A stretch of 64,000 nucleotides of DNA, taken from NCBI GenBank assembly GCA_963728045.1, contig CAVSIE010000002.1, forward strand, positions 1,302,001 through 1,366,000, in the 5' to 3' direction. Shown here in pieces: positions 51,079 to 58,884 of this stretch; positions within the stretch are counted from its first letter, which is position 1, and each line of letters starts with the position of its first letter. The translations under genes and the position numbers were made by a program. Source of the stretch: VRUE01 sp963728045 (GTDB lineage Bacteria > Actinomycetota > Thermoleophilia > Solirubrobacterales > 70-9). The notes under the pieces were generated by a model, which saw only the letters and a program-made list of their open reading frames with translations, ran no database searches and was not told where the DNA came from.

Positions 51079-52155
51079 ATGCGGACGAGAACCACAACGC
51101 TCGCGCTGACGCTGGCAGTCATGCTGGTCGCCGGCGCGGCGACGGCACAGGCTCGCCTGCCGCGTGACTTCTTCGGCGTGGCGCCGCAGACGGCGTTGAG
51201 CGCCGCAGATACCAATCGGATGCGGGGCGGTGGCCTCGATGTGGTCCGGGTCCCGGTGATCTGGCGCTCGGTCCAGCCCTCGCCCCGCTCCGGCTACGAC
51301 TGGAGCGGAGTCGACGAGGTGGTTGCGACGACGGCGCGGTCCCGGCTCGACCTGCTGCCCTTCCTCTACGGGACCCCGGGCTGGCTCGCCCGCGAGACGA
51401 GGATGCCGGTCAACAGCTCTCGCCAGCGCCGGGAATGGGCGGCGTTCCTGCGCGCTGCGGTCGAACGCTACGGCCCCGGCGGCCAGTTCTGGCTCGAGCA
51501 CGGCCCCGACTCCGGTGATTTCGTCCCGCCTCGCCCGGTCCGGCGCTGGCAGATTTGGAACGAGCCGAACTTCTTCTACTTCGCCACCCCCGCCTCGCCG
51601 GGACGCTACGCGCGCCTGCTGAAGCTCTCCCACCAGGCGATCGTGCGCACCGACCCCCGCGCGGAAGTGATCCTCGGCGGCCTCTTCGGCAATCCCAAGG
51701 AGCGCCCGCCTCGCGCCATGGACGCAGCCGACTTCCTAGACCGCCTCTACGCGGTGCGGGGGATTAAGCAGAGCTTCGACGGGGTCGCTCTCCATCCCTA
51801 CGCCGCGAGCACCGGTGTGCTGCGCGAGCTGACCGAGGCGCTGCGCGGGGTGATCGTCCGCAATCGCGATCGCCGCGCCGGCCTGTACCTGACCGAGATC
51901 GGCTGGGGCTCGCAGCGCAACCCCCGCCGCGTCGCCTTCGAGGTTGGCATGAGGGAGCAGGCGCGCGAACTGCGCAGCGCCTACGGCTACCTGATCGGCA
52001 ACCGGGGCCGGCTCAACCTGAAGCAGGTCCACTGGTTCAGCTGGAAGGACATCCGGGGCGCCTGCAACTTCTGCGACTCGGTCGGCCTCTTCCGCAGCGG
52101 CGCTCGCTTCAAGCCCAAGCCCGCCTGGCACGCGCTCGTCCGCCTCGCCCGCTGA
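51079..52155 (+). CDS. Secreted clan GH-A glycoside hydrolase-like protein
   Basis: 358 codons. Signal peptide (LALTLAVMLVAGAATAQA), then a TIM barrel with acid/base candidate Glu162 (WNEPN) and nucleophile candidate Glu273 (LTEIGWGS), the two-glutamate signature of clan GH-A (GH5/GH39-like). Starts DFFGVAPQTALS, a pattern repeated in the paralogue at 58885-60039 (about half the residues shared, including YRP-like YGPGGQFW and CNFCDSVGLFR). Probably hydrolyses an extracellular or cell-wall glycan; substrate unknown. Confidence 0.87.
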   Translation: MRTRTTTLALTLAVMLVAGAATAQARLPRDFFGVAPQTALSAADTNRMRGGGLDVVRVPVIWRSVQPSPRSGYDWSGVDEVVATTARSRLDLLPFLYGTPGWLARETRMPVNSSRQRREWAAFLRAAVERYGPGGQFWLEHGPDSGDFVPPRPVRRWQIWNEPNFFYFATPASPGRYARLLKLSHQAIVRTDPRAEVILGGLFGNPKERPPRAMDAADFLDRLYAVRGIKQSFDGVALHPYAASTGVLRELTEALRGVIVRNRDRRAGLYLTEIGWGSQRNPRRVAFEVGMREQARELRSAYGYLIGNRGRLNLKQVHWFSWKDIRGACNFCDSVGLFRSGARFKPKPAWHALVRLAR

Positions 52156-52182
52156 CGGATGATGAGCGCGCCAGACGCTCGC

Positions 52183-52560
52183 TCAGTCCCAGGTAGCCAG
52201 GGGGAGGTGCTTCCTGATCGTCTCGTCGGCGGTCACGAGAGGCGCGTCGGCGACGATCGCGTGGGCGGCGATCAGACGGTCGAAGGGATCGCGTGTCCAG
52301 GAGAGATCGACAGCTCTGTCGATCAGGTCGGCGAACGAGGTGTCTGCAACCTCGAGGCCGATGCTCTGTCTCAGCGCAGTCAGCATCATGGGCGCCGAAT
52401 CTCGGGCCTTGCCCACTTCGTGCAGATATGTCAGCTCGAGGGCCACGAGGGGCGAGATCCGCGGTGCCCGCTCTTCGATGAGCGCACGGGCTTGCTTAGG
52501 AAGCCGCTCCCCGAGGCCCGCGTACAGCCAAAGGGCGATATGGGTGTCAATAAGGATCAG
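52183..52560 (-). CDS. PIN-domain (VapC-like) ribonuclease toxin, non-standard start
   Basis: The frame gives a full-length PIN domain of 125 codons if it begins at CTG 52560: LILIDTHIALWLY (first Asp), LVALELTYL, DPFDRLIAAHA and LVTADETIR supply the acidic metal ligands. No ATG, GTG or TTG occurs upstream of GTG 52446, which would remove the first catalytic Asp. CTG 52560 overlaps the antitoxin stop by 14 bp, suggesting translational coupling. PIN toxins cleave RNA (often tRNA or rRNA). The short form from 52446 would be inactive. Confidence 0.75.
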   Translation of the reverse strand: MILIDTHIALWLYAGLGERLPKQARALIEERAPRISPLVALELTYLHEVGKARDSAPMMLTALRQSIGLEVADTSFADLIDRAVDLSWTRDPFDRLIAAHAIVADAPLVTADETIRKHLPLATWD

Positions 52561-52780
52561 GGTTCCACTCCGATGACCAGTCGATGTGGATCAGCTCGTC
52601 AGGGTCGCCCACGATCGCGCCCTCGCGGCGCGGCAGCCGATCCCAGATCGACTGCTCTTCCTTCGGGGCGATGACGAGGGTTTTCCCGTTGCGTTCGATC
52701 TCCAGCGGTTGCCCGGTTTCCAGGACCTCATCGAGCAACCGGTAGACGTTGGCGCGCAATTTCGAAGCGCTGACTGTCAT
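52547..52780 (-). CDS. Phd/YefM-family antitoxin
   Basis: 77 codons from ATG 52780 with GGAGG 5 nt upstream (minus strand). The N-terminus (TVSASKLRANVYRLLDEVLETGQPL) is the Phd/YefM DNA-binding fold; the acidic C-terminus (SIWDRLPRREGAIV...DWSSEWNPDPY) should wrap the PIN toxin. First gene of a leftward operon whose promoter region holds two TACGTA-centred palindromes, the likely autoregulatory operators. Confidence 0.87.
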   Translation of the reverse strand: MTVSASKLRANVYRLLDEVLETGQPLEIERNGKTLVIAPKEEQSIWDRLPRREGAIVGDPDELIHIDWSSEWNPDPY

Positions 52781-52797
52781 GATGGCCTCCGTAAGAG

Positions 52798-52835
52798 ACG
52801 TACGTACGTATTCAGATCTATTAGTACGTACTATA
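52798..52835 (-). promoter_or_regulatory. Promoter and operators of the Phd/PIN operon
   Basis: Two perfect 12-bp palindromes with a common TACGTA core: ACGTACGTACGT (52798-52809) and TAGTACGTACTA (52822-52833), centres 24 bp apart, about two helical turns. TATAGT on the minus strand (52830-52835) is a strong -10 overlapping the second palindrome. The layout fits cooperative repression by antitoxin or toxin-antitoxin complex. Confidence 0.7.
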
Positions 52836-52965
52836 GCAGCAGAGGTCGGTGGCAGTGGGTTGTGAGCCCCTGCGCTTGTGCTCCTGGCGCCATCGAGGCG
52901 ACGCTACCGGCTCTCAACCGACGAGATGCGCGCACAGAGAGACGATTCAGGGAAGAATCCATGCC

Positions 52966-53433
52966 ATGAGCCGCCGCGACCAGATCAAGCTCAGCGACGC
53001 GGAGCTGCTGGAGTTGCTCGAGGGGGAGCGGATCGCGGTCGTCTCCAGCCTCGGCCCCCGCGGCTGGCCGCACTCGATGCCGCTGTGGTTCGTGCCCCGC
53101 GACGGCGAGGTCTGGATCTGGACCTACGCCAAGTCGCAGAAGGTGCGCAACCTGGAGCGCGACCCGCGGGCGACCGTGCTGGTCGAGACCGGCCACGAGT
53201 ACAGCGAGCTGCGCGGCGTCATGGTCGAGGCCGAGGCGGAGATCCACCGCGACTCCGAGACGGTGATCGGCTTCGCCGAAGAGCTGACCCTGCGCTACGC
53301 CGAGGGGATCTCCTCGGTGGAGGGCGACGCCAAGGCGGCGCTGGAGGCGCAGGCGCCGAAGCGGGTCGCGATCCACTTCAAGCCGGTGCGGGTCGCCACC
53401 TGGGACCACCGCAAGCTGGGCGTGACTTACTAG
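52966..53433 (+). CDS. PPOX-class (pyridoxamine 5'-phosphate oxidase-like) F420/flavin-binding protein
   Basis: 155 codons from ATG 52966. Split-barrel fold: LLEGERIAVVSSLGPRGWPH, SMPLWFVP, DGEVWIWTYAKSQKVRNLERDPRATVLVE. These match the actinobacterial PPOX/FDOR families that bind F420, FMN or heme. Substrate unknown. The ATG at 52961 is out of frame. Confidence 0.87.
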   Translation: MSRRDQIKLSDAELLELLEGERIAVVSSLGPRGWPHSMPLWFVPRDGEVWIWTYAKSQKVRNLERDPRATVLVETGHEYSELRGVMVEAEAEIHRDSETVIGFAEELTLRYAEGISSVEGDAKAALEAQAPKRVAIHFKPVRVATWDHRKLGVTY

Positions 53434-53549
53434 TAGCCCAGGTACTCGCGGCTGCTCGCTCTGCCGCCGCTACAGGTCGTCTCATCAGCGAGGTAGGCAG
53501 ATCTATCTGGCCCACCGCTAATGCTCAGATTCTCTAAAGTATTGGAGCT

Positions 53550-53570
53550 ATGGCGGGTAGCTACGGATGA
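53550..53570 (+). CDS. Candidate six-codon leader/precursor ORF (MAGSYG) coupled to the E1-like gene
   Basis: ATG 53550 follows TAAAGT (53535-53540) by 9 nt, the leaderless spacing seen elsewhere here, and GGAG by 2 nt. It reads MAGSYG and its TGA (53568-53570) overlaps the ATG of the E1-like gene as ATGA. It may simply load ribosomes for the downstream gene, or be a very short peptide ending in Gly, the residue E1-like enzymes activate. Too short to prove by sequence alone. Confidence 0.3.
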   Translation: MAGSYG

Positions 53571-54673
53571 AACGTCCGCGCTTGAAGCAGACGACTTCGC
53601 AAGTGGAAACGCCCGACGGCGACCTCTACCTCCTGCGGGTGGCCGCCGGAAAAGACATTCGCATCGAGAGGCCTACCGAGCAGGATCGCCACCTACTGGC
53701 TGCTCTCAACGGCCAGCACACCCGAGTAGATCTCGATGAGGAGTTCGGCGAGTCAGAGGTCAGAGACCTTCTGGCCCAGCTAGACGAGCTGTGCGTCCTC
53801 GAGGATGGCGCCGACGACGATCTAGTCCCCAAGGACACGATGGCGCGCTTTGACCGGCAGTTGCGCTACTTCAGCGACGTCACCGAAGGGCCAACACCAT
53901 CGCAGTGCCAGGCCAAGCTAGAAGAAGCTCGGATCGCTGTCCTGGGGGTGGGCGGACTCGGAGGCTGGTCCGCGTTGTCGCTTGCCTGCATCGGGATCGG
54001 TGAGCTGCTGCTGGTCGACTTCGATCGGGTCGACCTCACCAACCTCAATCGCCAGGTTCTCTACAGCGAGGACGACATCGGCCGGTCCAAGACAGAGGCG
54101 GCGGCCGAGCGACTTTGCTCTTTCAACTCGCGGATGCGGCTCGTAGCGGTGGACAAGCGCCTCAGCAGCGAGGCCGAGGTCGCGGCGACGATCGAGGGCT
54201 ATGACGTTGTGATCGATGCGGTCGATTGGCCCGCTCACGAGATCGAGCACTGGGTCAACTCCGCCTGCTTCGCCGCCGGCATCCCCTACATCGCGATGAG
54301 CCACTTCCCGCCCTTCGCCCGAATCGGTCCCTTCTACGCTCCGGGGCGAACGGGCTGCTACACCTGCCAGGAGATTGCCTACCGCCGCTCCTATCCGCTG
54401 TTCGATCTGGTGGTCGAGCAGAACCGCGCCAAGGAGTCTCCGGCCGGAACGCTCGGCCCCGCCTGCGGTCTGATCGGGAATCTGATCGCGCTCGACATCC
54501 TGCACTACCTGACCGGCCTCGCCGAGCCGGCGACGCTTGGGACCAGCCACAGCTACGACCTGCGGACGATGGCTATGCAGTCCGAACCGGTTGTCCCGGA
54601 GGACGAGTGCCCTGTCTGTGGGCACATGCAGCCAGCCCTTGTCGGCGAGCGCCAAGAGACCGCCCCGGAATAG
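53567..54673 (+). CDS. E1-like ThiF/MoeB-type adenylyltransferase with N-terminal RRE-like domain
   Basis: 368 codons from ATG 53567. Residues about 10-90 resemble the PqqD-like RiPP recognition element of leader-peptide-binding proteins (GDLYLLRVAAGKDIRIE...LLAALNGQHTRVDLDEEFG). The E1 domain follows with the ATP-binding GVGGLGG (127-133), DRVDLTNLNRQ, GRSKTEAA and DAVDWPAH, and two CxxC zinc pairs (CYTC, CPVC). MccB and related enzymes of this layout adenylate a peptide C-terminus. Next to a methyltransferase and short ORFs, a peptide-modifying (RiPP-like) role is plausible, but unproven. Confidence 0.82.
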   Translation: MKRPRLKQTTSQVETPDGDLYLLRVAAGKDIRIERPTEQDRHLLAALNGQHTRVDLDEEFGESEVRDLLAQLDELCVLEDGADDDLVPKDTMARFDRQLRYFSDVTEGPTPSQCQAKLEEARIAVLGVGGLGGWSALSLACIGIGELLLVDFDRVDLTNLNRQVLYSEDDIGRSKTEAAAERLCSFNSRMRLVAVDKRLSSEAEVAATIEGYDVVIDAVDWPAHEIEHWVNSACFAAGIPYIAMSHFPPFARIGPFYAPGRTGCYTCQEIAYRRSYPLFDLVVEQNRAKESPAGTLGPACGLIGNLIALDILHYLTGLAEPATLGTSHSYDLRTMAMQSEPVVPEDECPVCGHMQPALVGERQETAPE

Positions 54674-54683
54674 ACCTCCGCAA

Positions 54684-55460
54684 TTGGCACCCAAAACGAA
54701 GGAGAGACATGCCGAGGTCGCCTACGACGCGATGGCTTTTGCCTATGACAACTTCACGGCAGGCAACGATTTTGAGGGGTGGCTGAGCGATCTACTGCCC
54801 CATCTGGAGCGCTGTGGCCTTCCCGGAAGCTGCCTGCTCGACGTGGGCTGTGGCACCGGCAAGAGTTTCATGCCGATGCTTGCTCGCGGCTGGGAGGTAA
54901 CTGGCTGCGATGTCTCGTCGGCAATGCTGGAGCGAGCAAGAGAGAAGGCCGGAGGGGCCGCACGGTTGGAGATCGCCGACATGCGCGAGCTGCCACGCTT
55001 CGGCGCCTTCGATCTCGTCTGGGCGCTCGGCGACGCGATCAACTATTTGCTGAGCGACGACGAGTTGATCGCTGCTTTCGTAGGTATGCGGGACAACTTG
55101 ACTCCTCCGGGGCTATTGGTGTTCGATTTGAACGCACTGCCCGTATATCGGACCTTCTTTGCCGAACGGCATGTAGTCGAGCGCGACGGCATGCGCTTGG
55201 TCTGGACCGGCCGAGCTGGCCCAAACGTAGAAGCACGATCGATCTGCGAGGCAGCCTTCGAGATCCAGGACGAGGGAAGCAACGCAAGCGCGCAGCTCCA
55301 TCGCCAGCGCCACTTTCCAGAAGCCGATGTTCTCGCCGCATTGGACAGCACCGGCCTTGAGTGCCTTGGGGTCTTCGGCCACGACCGTGACGGCGTGCCA
55401 AAGCAGCCCCTTGACGAAGCGATCCATACCAAGGCGATCTACATCGCTCGCAAGGCGTAA
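54684..55460 (+). CDS. Class I SAM-dependent methyltransferase
   Basis: 258 codons from TTG 54684 (APKTKERHAEVAYDAMAFAY); the next in-frame ATG (54732) would cut off the conserved YDAMAFAYD start. SAM-binding motif I LLDVGCGTGKSF, an acidic residue at the end of strand 2 (GCDVSSAM) and motif FDLVWALGDAINYL. Belongs to the small-molecule/peptide methyltransferase group. It begins 10 bp after the E1-like gene in the same direction and is likely a tailoring partner. Acceptor unknown. Confidence 0.82.
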   Translation: MAPKTKERHAEVAYDAMAFAYDNFTAGNDFEGWLSDLLPHLERCGLPGSCLLDVGCGTGKSFMPMLARGWEVTGCDVSSAMLERAREKAGGAARLEIADMRELPRFGAFDLVWALGDAINYLLSDDELIAAFVGMRDNLTPPGLLVFDLNALPVYRTFFAERHVVERDGMRLVWTGRAGPNVEARSICEAAFEIQDEGSNASAQLHRQRHFPEADVLAALDSTGLECLGVFGHDRDGVPKQPLDEAIHTKAIYIARKA

Positions 55461-55545
55461 GCAGGATCTCAAGGACCATCTGCTGATCCGGCAGTCGGGC
55501 CGACCTCTGCTCTGAGCCAGCGTTGGGCCGGCCCCCGCCGGATGC

Positions 55546-55605
55546 CTAGCGCTGCTTGTAGATCTGCAGCAGAGGCACGGCTGTCGGAACAGGCGTGATC
55601 TTCAA
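55546..55605 (-). CDS. Candidate 19-residue peptide gene with a full-length Shine-Dalgarno
   Basis: Encodes MKITPVPTAVPLLQIYKQR from TTG 55605 to TAG 55546. GGAGGTGA (55611-55618, minus) is fully complementary to the 16S 3' end and lies 5 nt before the start, far stronger than most genes here. Upstream on the same strand a CCCTCCC run (about 55672-55666) can pair with the GGGAGGG that overlaps the SD, so the SD may be hidden in a hairpin. It sits in a 323-bp gap right after the methyltransferase gene, on the other strand. Possible precursor peptide or regulatory leader; no homologue known to me. Confidence 0.45.
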   Translation of the reverse strand: MKITPVPTAVPLLQIYKQR

Positions 55606-55783
55606 CCTACTCACCTCCCTCCCGCTCGTCAGCTCCCGGCCGTCTGCCGGGGCGGATGAGGGAGGGTAAACAGAAAACTATGACCGCACAGATTTTTCTG
55701 AACGCCCAGGTTTCTCAGTAACAGCGCGGCTATGCTCAGCCACTACCGAATGACCAAGCAGAAATTGATCGGAGGAATGAGCG

Positions 55784-56440
55784 TTGAATCAAGCGGCACG
55801 GCAGATTGGGCGAAAGCCCCTTAAAGAGCGCTCAAAGCACCCCGATGATGCGCTGCGTTACTCGGTTAAGCACTGGATCAAGGTCGAAACGCTCGCCATC
55901 CTCCACGAAGGTGAGTTCAGCACGACGGAGATCGCCGAGAAGATGGATGAGCCCGTAAAGCTCGTCTCTAACCACGTATACGAGCTGTATGAGGCTGGTT
56001 GCATCGAGGTGGCCGGCCACAAGCTGGTGGGCAACCACAGACAGCTCCTCTATCGCGCTATTGAGCTTCCTGTTATTACGGAAGAGGTATCTCGTCAGAT
56101 GACGCCCGAGGAGCGACACGATGTCGCTGGAGCGATTACCCAGGGAATCCTGGCTGAGACCGTGTCCTCGTATCGGAACGGCAAACTGGACGAAGAAGAG
56201 AACGTATGCCTAATGTGGGACGCACTAAACCTCGATGTCCAAGGAAGACAGGATCTACAGGCGCATCTGATTGCCGCTTGGGAGGGGGCGCAGGAGATTC
56301 ACGCCAAAGCCGTAAATCGCATGGCTAAATCTGGAGAGATAGGTACCACCACATTTGTCGGGTTGCTTGGCTTTGAGCGAGGCCGACCCGGAAGGCCAGA
56401 TAGTGGTTACTTCAGACCCGAAAAGGATGAACGTTCATAA
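55784..56440 (+). CDS. Winged-helix transcriptional regulator (ArsR-like)
   Basis: 218 codons from TTG 55784, with GGAGG 8 nt upstream; ATG 55777 is out of frame and stops quickly. Residues about 28-100 form a winged helix (VETLAILHEGEFSTTEIAEK...VSNHVYELYEAGCIEV) followed by a helical effector or dimer domain. TATGCT (55731-55736) is a -10 candidate. Codon use and base composition (more A/T) differ from the flanking housekeeping genes, hinting at transfer. Ligand and targets unknown. Confidence 0.78.
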   Translation: MNQAARQIGRKPLKERSKHPDDALRYSVKHWIKVETLAILHEGEFSTTEIAEKMDEPVKLVSNHVYELYEAGCIEVAGHKLVGNHRQLLYRAIELPVITEEVSRQMTPEERHDVAGAITQGILAETVSSYRNGKLDEEENVCLMWDALNLDVQGRQDLQAHLIAAWEGAQEIHAKAVNRMAKSGEIGTTTFVGLLGFERGRPGRPDSGYFRPEKDERS

Positions 56441-56645
56441 AACTGGGGTTGCCGAATGGTCCTCAGTCTGAAAGCTTTCATCATTCAAGATCAGATAACC
56501 GTTTGGGCCTAGTCAGCCAAAGTAGGCCAGCGGCTCTGCTCTCAAGCCTCCCGTGCGGGCGAAAAAACCGTCAGCACCACCCGCGTCGGAGGCACAACTC
56601 AACTAGACGACCCATCCCCCTAACCTGACCAGACTTGGAGATGCC

Positions 56646-57863
56646 ATGAACTATCCGCTGCGTGGTCACATGAGACTGCCACTAGTTGGCAGCGCTACTT
56701 TGCTTCTGATGAGCATCATGTTCCTGTTCTCCAGCTCGAGTACTGCCAGTGCAGCCGAATACAAATTCTGCTGGGGGAACGTTCTGCAGGAATATCAGCA
56801 AGGTTGCGAGGATTCAACCCCCCGCTGGATCGACGCAGTATATGGAAGTGGAGCCAACGGCTCTATATGTGTGGGTGTTCCGTTGGAGGGACTTGATTGC
56901 ACGGGCAATCCTGGCGAAGGCGTTTACGTCAATTTCCCCAACGGCACGGTATATGGGAAAGCGACTATATATAACTTTCATGGCGCTAAAAACACCGTTT
57001 ATGGCACCGTCTGGGATACTGCAGCACCGCCGCCTCCCCCTCCGCCGCCACCTCCCCCTACTTGGCACAACGAGAATCTGGGGGGGACCATCACCTCCGA
57101 TCCGGACATCGCGTCCTGGGGGTCGGGACGGTTGGACATCTTTGCCAGCGGGTCTGACAACACACTCCACACCAAGTATTTCTCAAGCAACAAATGGAGC
57201 AATTGGGCAGGCCTTGGAAGTCCCTCGATGACATCCGGCCCCGGAGCGGTCTCATGGGGAAACGGTAGGGTCGATGTCGTCGCTCGTGCTAGCGACAATT
57301 CCGTCACTCACTGGTGGTACGACGGAAGCTGGCACAACGAGAACCTAGGAGGCACCATTACCTCCGATCCAGATATAGCGTCCTGGGGAAGCGGAAGGCT
57401 TGACGTTTTCGCCAGAGGTACGAACAACTCGCTCCACACCAAGTACTTCGCAAACAACAAATGGAGTAGCTGGATAGATCTCAAAGGCCCCTCGATGACA
57501 TCCGGCCCCGGAGCGGTCTCATGGGGAAACGGTAGGGTCGATGTCGTCGCTCGTGCTAGCGACAATTCCGTCACTCACTGGTGGTACGACGGAAGCTGGC
57601 ACAACGAGAACCTAGGAGGCACCATTACCTCCGATCCAGATATAGCGTCCTGGGGAAGCGGAAGGCTTGATGTCTTCGCCAGAGGTACGAACAACTTGCT
57701 CCACACCAAGTATTTCGCTGACAACAAATGGAGCAGCTGGATAGGTCTCGGAGGCCCCACAATGACATCCGGCCCCGGAGCGGTTTCGTGGGAGAACGGC
57801 AGGGTCGATGTCGTCGCTCGCGCCGGAGACAATTCCGTTGCTCATTGGTGGTACGCGCCATAG
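56646..57863 (+). CDS. Secreted lectin-like six-bladed beta-propeller protein
   Basis: 405 codons from ATG 56646 with GGAG about 6 nt upstream. Signal peptide (SATLLLMSIMFLFSSSSTASA), an N-terminal Cys-containing domain (residues about 38-125), a proline run (PPPPPPPPPPPT), then three near-identical 89-residue units starting at residues 140, 229 and 318. Each unit holds two blades (WHNENLGGTITSDPDIASWG and MTSGPGAVSWGNGRVDVVAR), giving six blades. The W..G..SWG..R.DVF.RG..N.L pattern matches PLL-type fucose-binding propeller lectins. Sugar binding is therefore likely but unproven. Confidence 0.85.
   Translation: MNYPLRGHMRLPLVGSATLLLMSIMFLFSSSSTASAAEYKFCWGNVLQEYQQGCEDSTPRWIDAVYGSGANGSICVGVPLEGLDCTGNPGEGVYVNFPNGTVYGKATIYNFHGAKNTVYGTVWDTAAPPPPPPPPPPPTWHNENLGGTITSDPDIASWGSGRLDIFASGSDNTLHTKYFSSNKWSNWAGLGSPSMTSGPGAVSWGNGRVDVVARASDNSVTHWWYDGSWHNENLGGTITSDPDIASWGSGRLDVFARGTNNSLHTKYFANNKWSSWIDLKGPSMTSGPGAVSWGNGRVDVVARASDNSVTHWWYDGSWHNENLGGTITSDPDIASWGSGRLDVFARGTNNLLHTKYFADNKWSSWIGLGGPTMTSGPGAVSWENGRVDVVARAGDNSVAHWWYAP
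57063..57863 (+). repeat. Three tandem 267-bp repeats in the lectin gene
   Basis: Units 57063-57329, 57330-57596 and 57597-57863. The second and third differ at only a few bases, the first is more diverged. Each encodes two propeller blades, so copy number changes alter blade number in pairs. Confidence 0.92.
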
Positions 57864-57876
57864 CTGACGCAAATTC

Positions 57877-57924
57877 CGGAGTACACAGCCTGTACATCCA
57901 GGGTGATGTACAGGCTGTGCTCCG
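57877..57924 (+). terminator. Long hairpin after the lectin gene
   Basis: CACAGCCTGTACATC pairs perfectly with GATGTACAGGCTGTG across a 6-nt loop; outer CGGAG/CTCCG extends the stem after a 2-nt TA bulge. About 20 bp in all, then AAACAATTAAAC. No T tract on the plus strand, so it may be a processing or stability element rather than a true intrinsic terminator. Confidence 0.55.
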
Positions 57925-57938
57925 AAACAATTAAACAC

Positions 57939-58580
57939 ATGCCTTGGCGACGACTTGCAGGTAGTTTCCTTGTACTTCTGTTCTCTTTGGTAGGGGCTGG
58001 GGTCGTAGTCGAGGGTACGCGGAATGCCGAACAGGTCAAACCAGAGGTAGAAACCAAAAGCGTTCGAGTCCGGGATTGGGAATCTCAAATGCTGCGTCGT
58101 GCTTCTCTGGTGCCGGTCAATAAGCGAGAGAGGCCGCGAGACCCATTTGCGTCAATTCCAGATACCCCCATGAGGATGTCCCCTAGATCGAGGCAGGAGG
58201 CGAAGACCACCCTTGGTGGCACACATCGCTTGGGGTTGCGCTTTGATCAGGCTCAGCATGTGAGCACATCCTTGAACTTTGGTATTTGGGTAGTAAGGGG
58301 CAAAATAGTAACTTGCATCTTCCACGATAGAACTATGGCAGCTAGCTGTAATGCAAATGCTGATGTGGGACGAGAGGGACTGGGCTTGATTCTGCTGAGT
58401 CCGGGCAGCCTTCGACCAAATCAGCCTGTACATTATCTAGCGTTTGGTGTTGTGGAGGACGACGTTAAGTCTGTGAAACTTAACGTCGCGGGCAGAACTA
58501 CGATTGTTCCAGTAACTAAGAATGCTTACGCGTTTCGAGCGGGGCATCCGGTGGAGGTTGAGGCGTTGATACGGCAGTAA
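57939..58580 (+). CDS. Hypothetical exported protein
   Basis: 213 codons from ATG 57939; an earlier in-frame ATG (57903) lies inside the hairpin and is rejected. Signal/anchor segment LAGSFLVLLFSLVGAGVVVEG, then a polar domain ending in a beta-rich part (HYLAFGVVEDDVKSVKLNVAGRTTIVPV). Base composition is clearly lower in G+C than in flanking genes. No family recognised; probably acquired with the lectin and regulator genes. Confidence 0.7.
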   Translation: MPWRRLAGSFLVLLFSLVGAGVVVEGTRNAEQVKPEVETKSVRVRDWESQMLRRASLVPVNKRERPRDPFASIPDTPMRMSPRSRQEAKTTLGGTHRLGLRFDQAQHVSTSLNFGIWVVRGKIVTCIFHDRTMAASCNANADVGREGLGLILLSPGSLRPNQPVHYLAFGVVEDDVKSVKLNVAGRTTIVPVTKNAYAFRAGHPVEVEALIRQ

Positions 58581-58619
58581 GGTAAGCTAGCTTGTGTCAA
58601 TTCGATCCCGAGCTGCTTG

Positions 58620-58800
58620 GGCCCCCTCCTGGACCTAGGCAACTCGAGCAGAGCGGTTCCGATTCGATCGGGTCCCGCGTACTCGCCGCTCGACTGGTTG
58701 TCGAGCGCGATTAAGCGATCGGCCTCCCCTTCGAGGGAGACGCCGGGGAGGCTGTGCATCTCGTCGCGGCCTTGGCGATTGAGGCGACTGCGGAGACGAC
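58620..58800 (-). pseudogene. Decayed fragment of a family 2 glycosyltransferase
   Basis: Translated on the minus strand, this stretch reads RLRSRLNRQGRDEMHSLPGV then SLEGEADRLIALDNQSSGEY, clearly matching the N-terminal region of the intact glycosyltransferase at 60055-60795 (RRRRRILALIHFRDEAGNLP, then GQVDGVIALDDQSSDES). The similarity fades after LLELPRSRRG and the rest of the gene is missing. No start or full domain remains. The 304-bp gap before the GH gene is otherwise empty. Confidence 0.65.
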
Positions 58801-58884
58801 CATCGGAGTCGCTACCTTTCCGGCGCTACCAATCCCGGCAACGGGTGTAGGGGCCGATCCAAGACCGCCCGCCGTCCACACCGA

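Noticed and set aside
55679..55720. 13-codon ORF MTAQIFLNAQVSQ
   Set aside because: The nearest SD is about 13 nt away and nothing supports expression; it only crosses the promoter region of the regulator at 55784.
56646..57863. Tandem repeats considered as a CRISPR array
   Set aside because: The units are 267 bp, contiguous and in frame in a coding sequence; there are no short repeats with unique spacers anywhere in the window.
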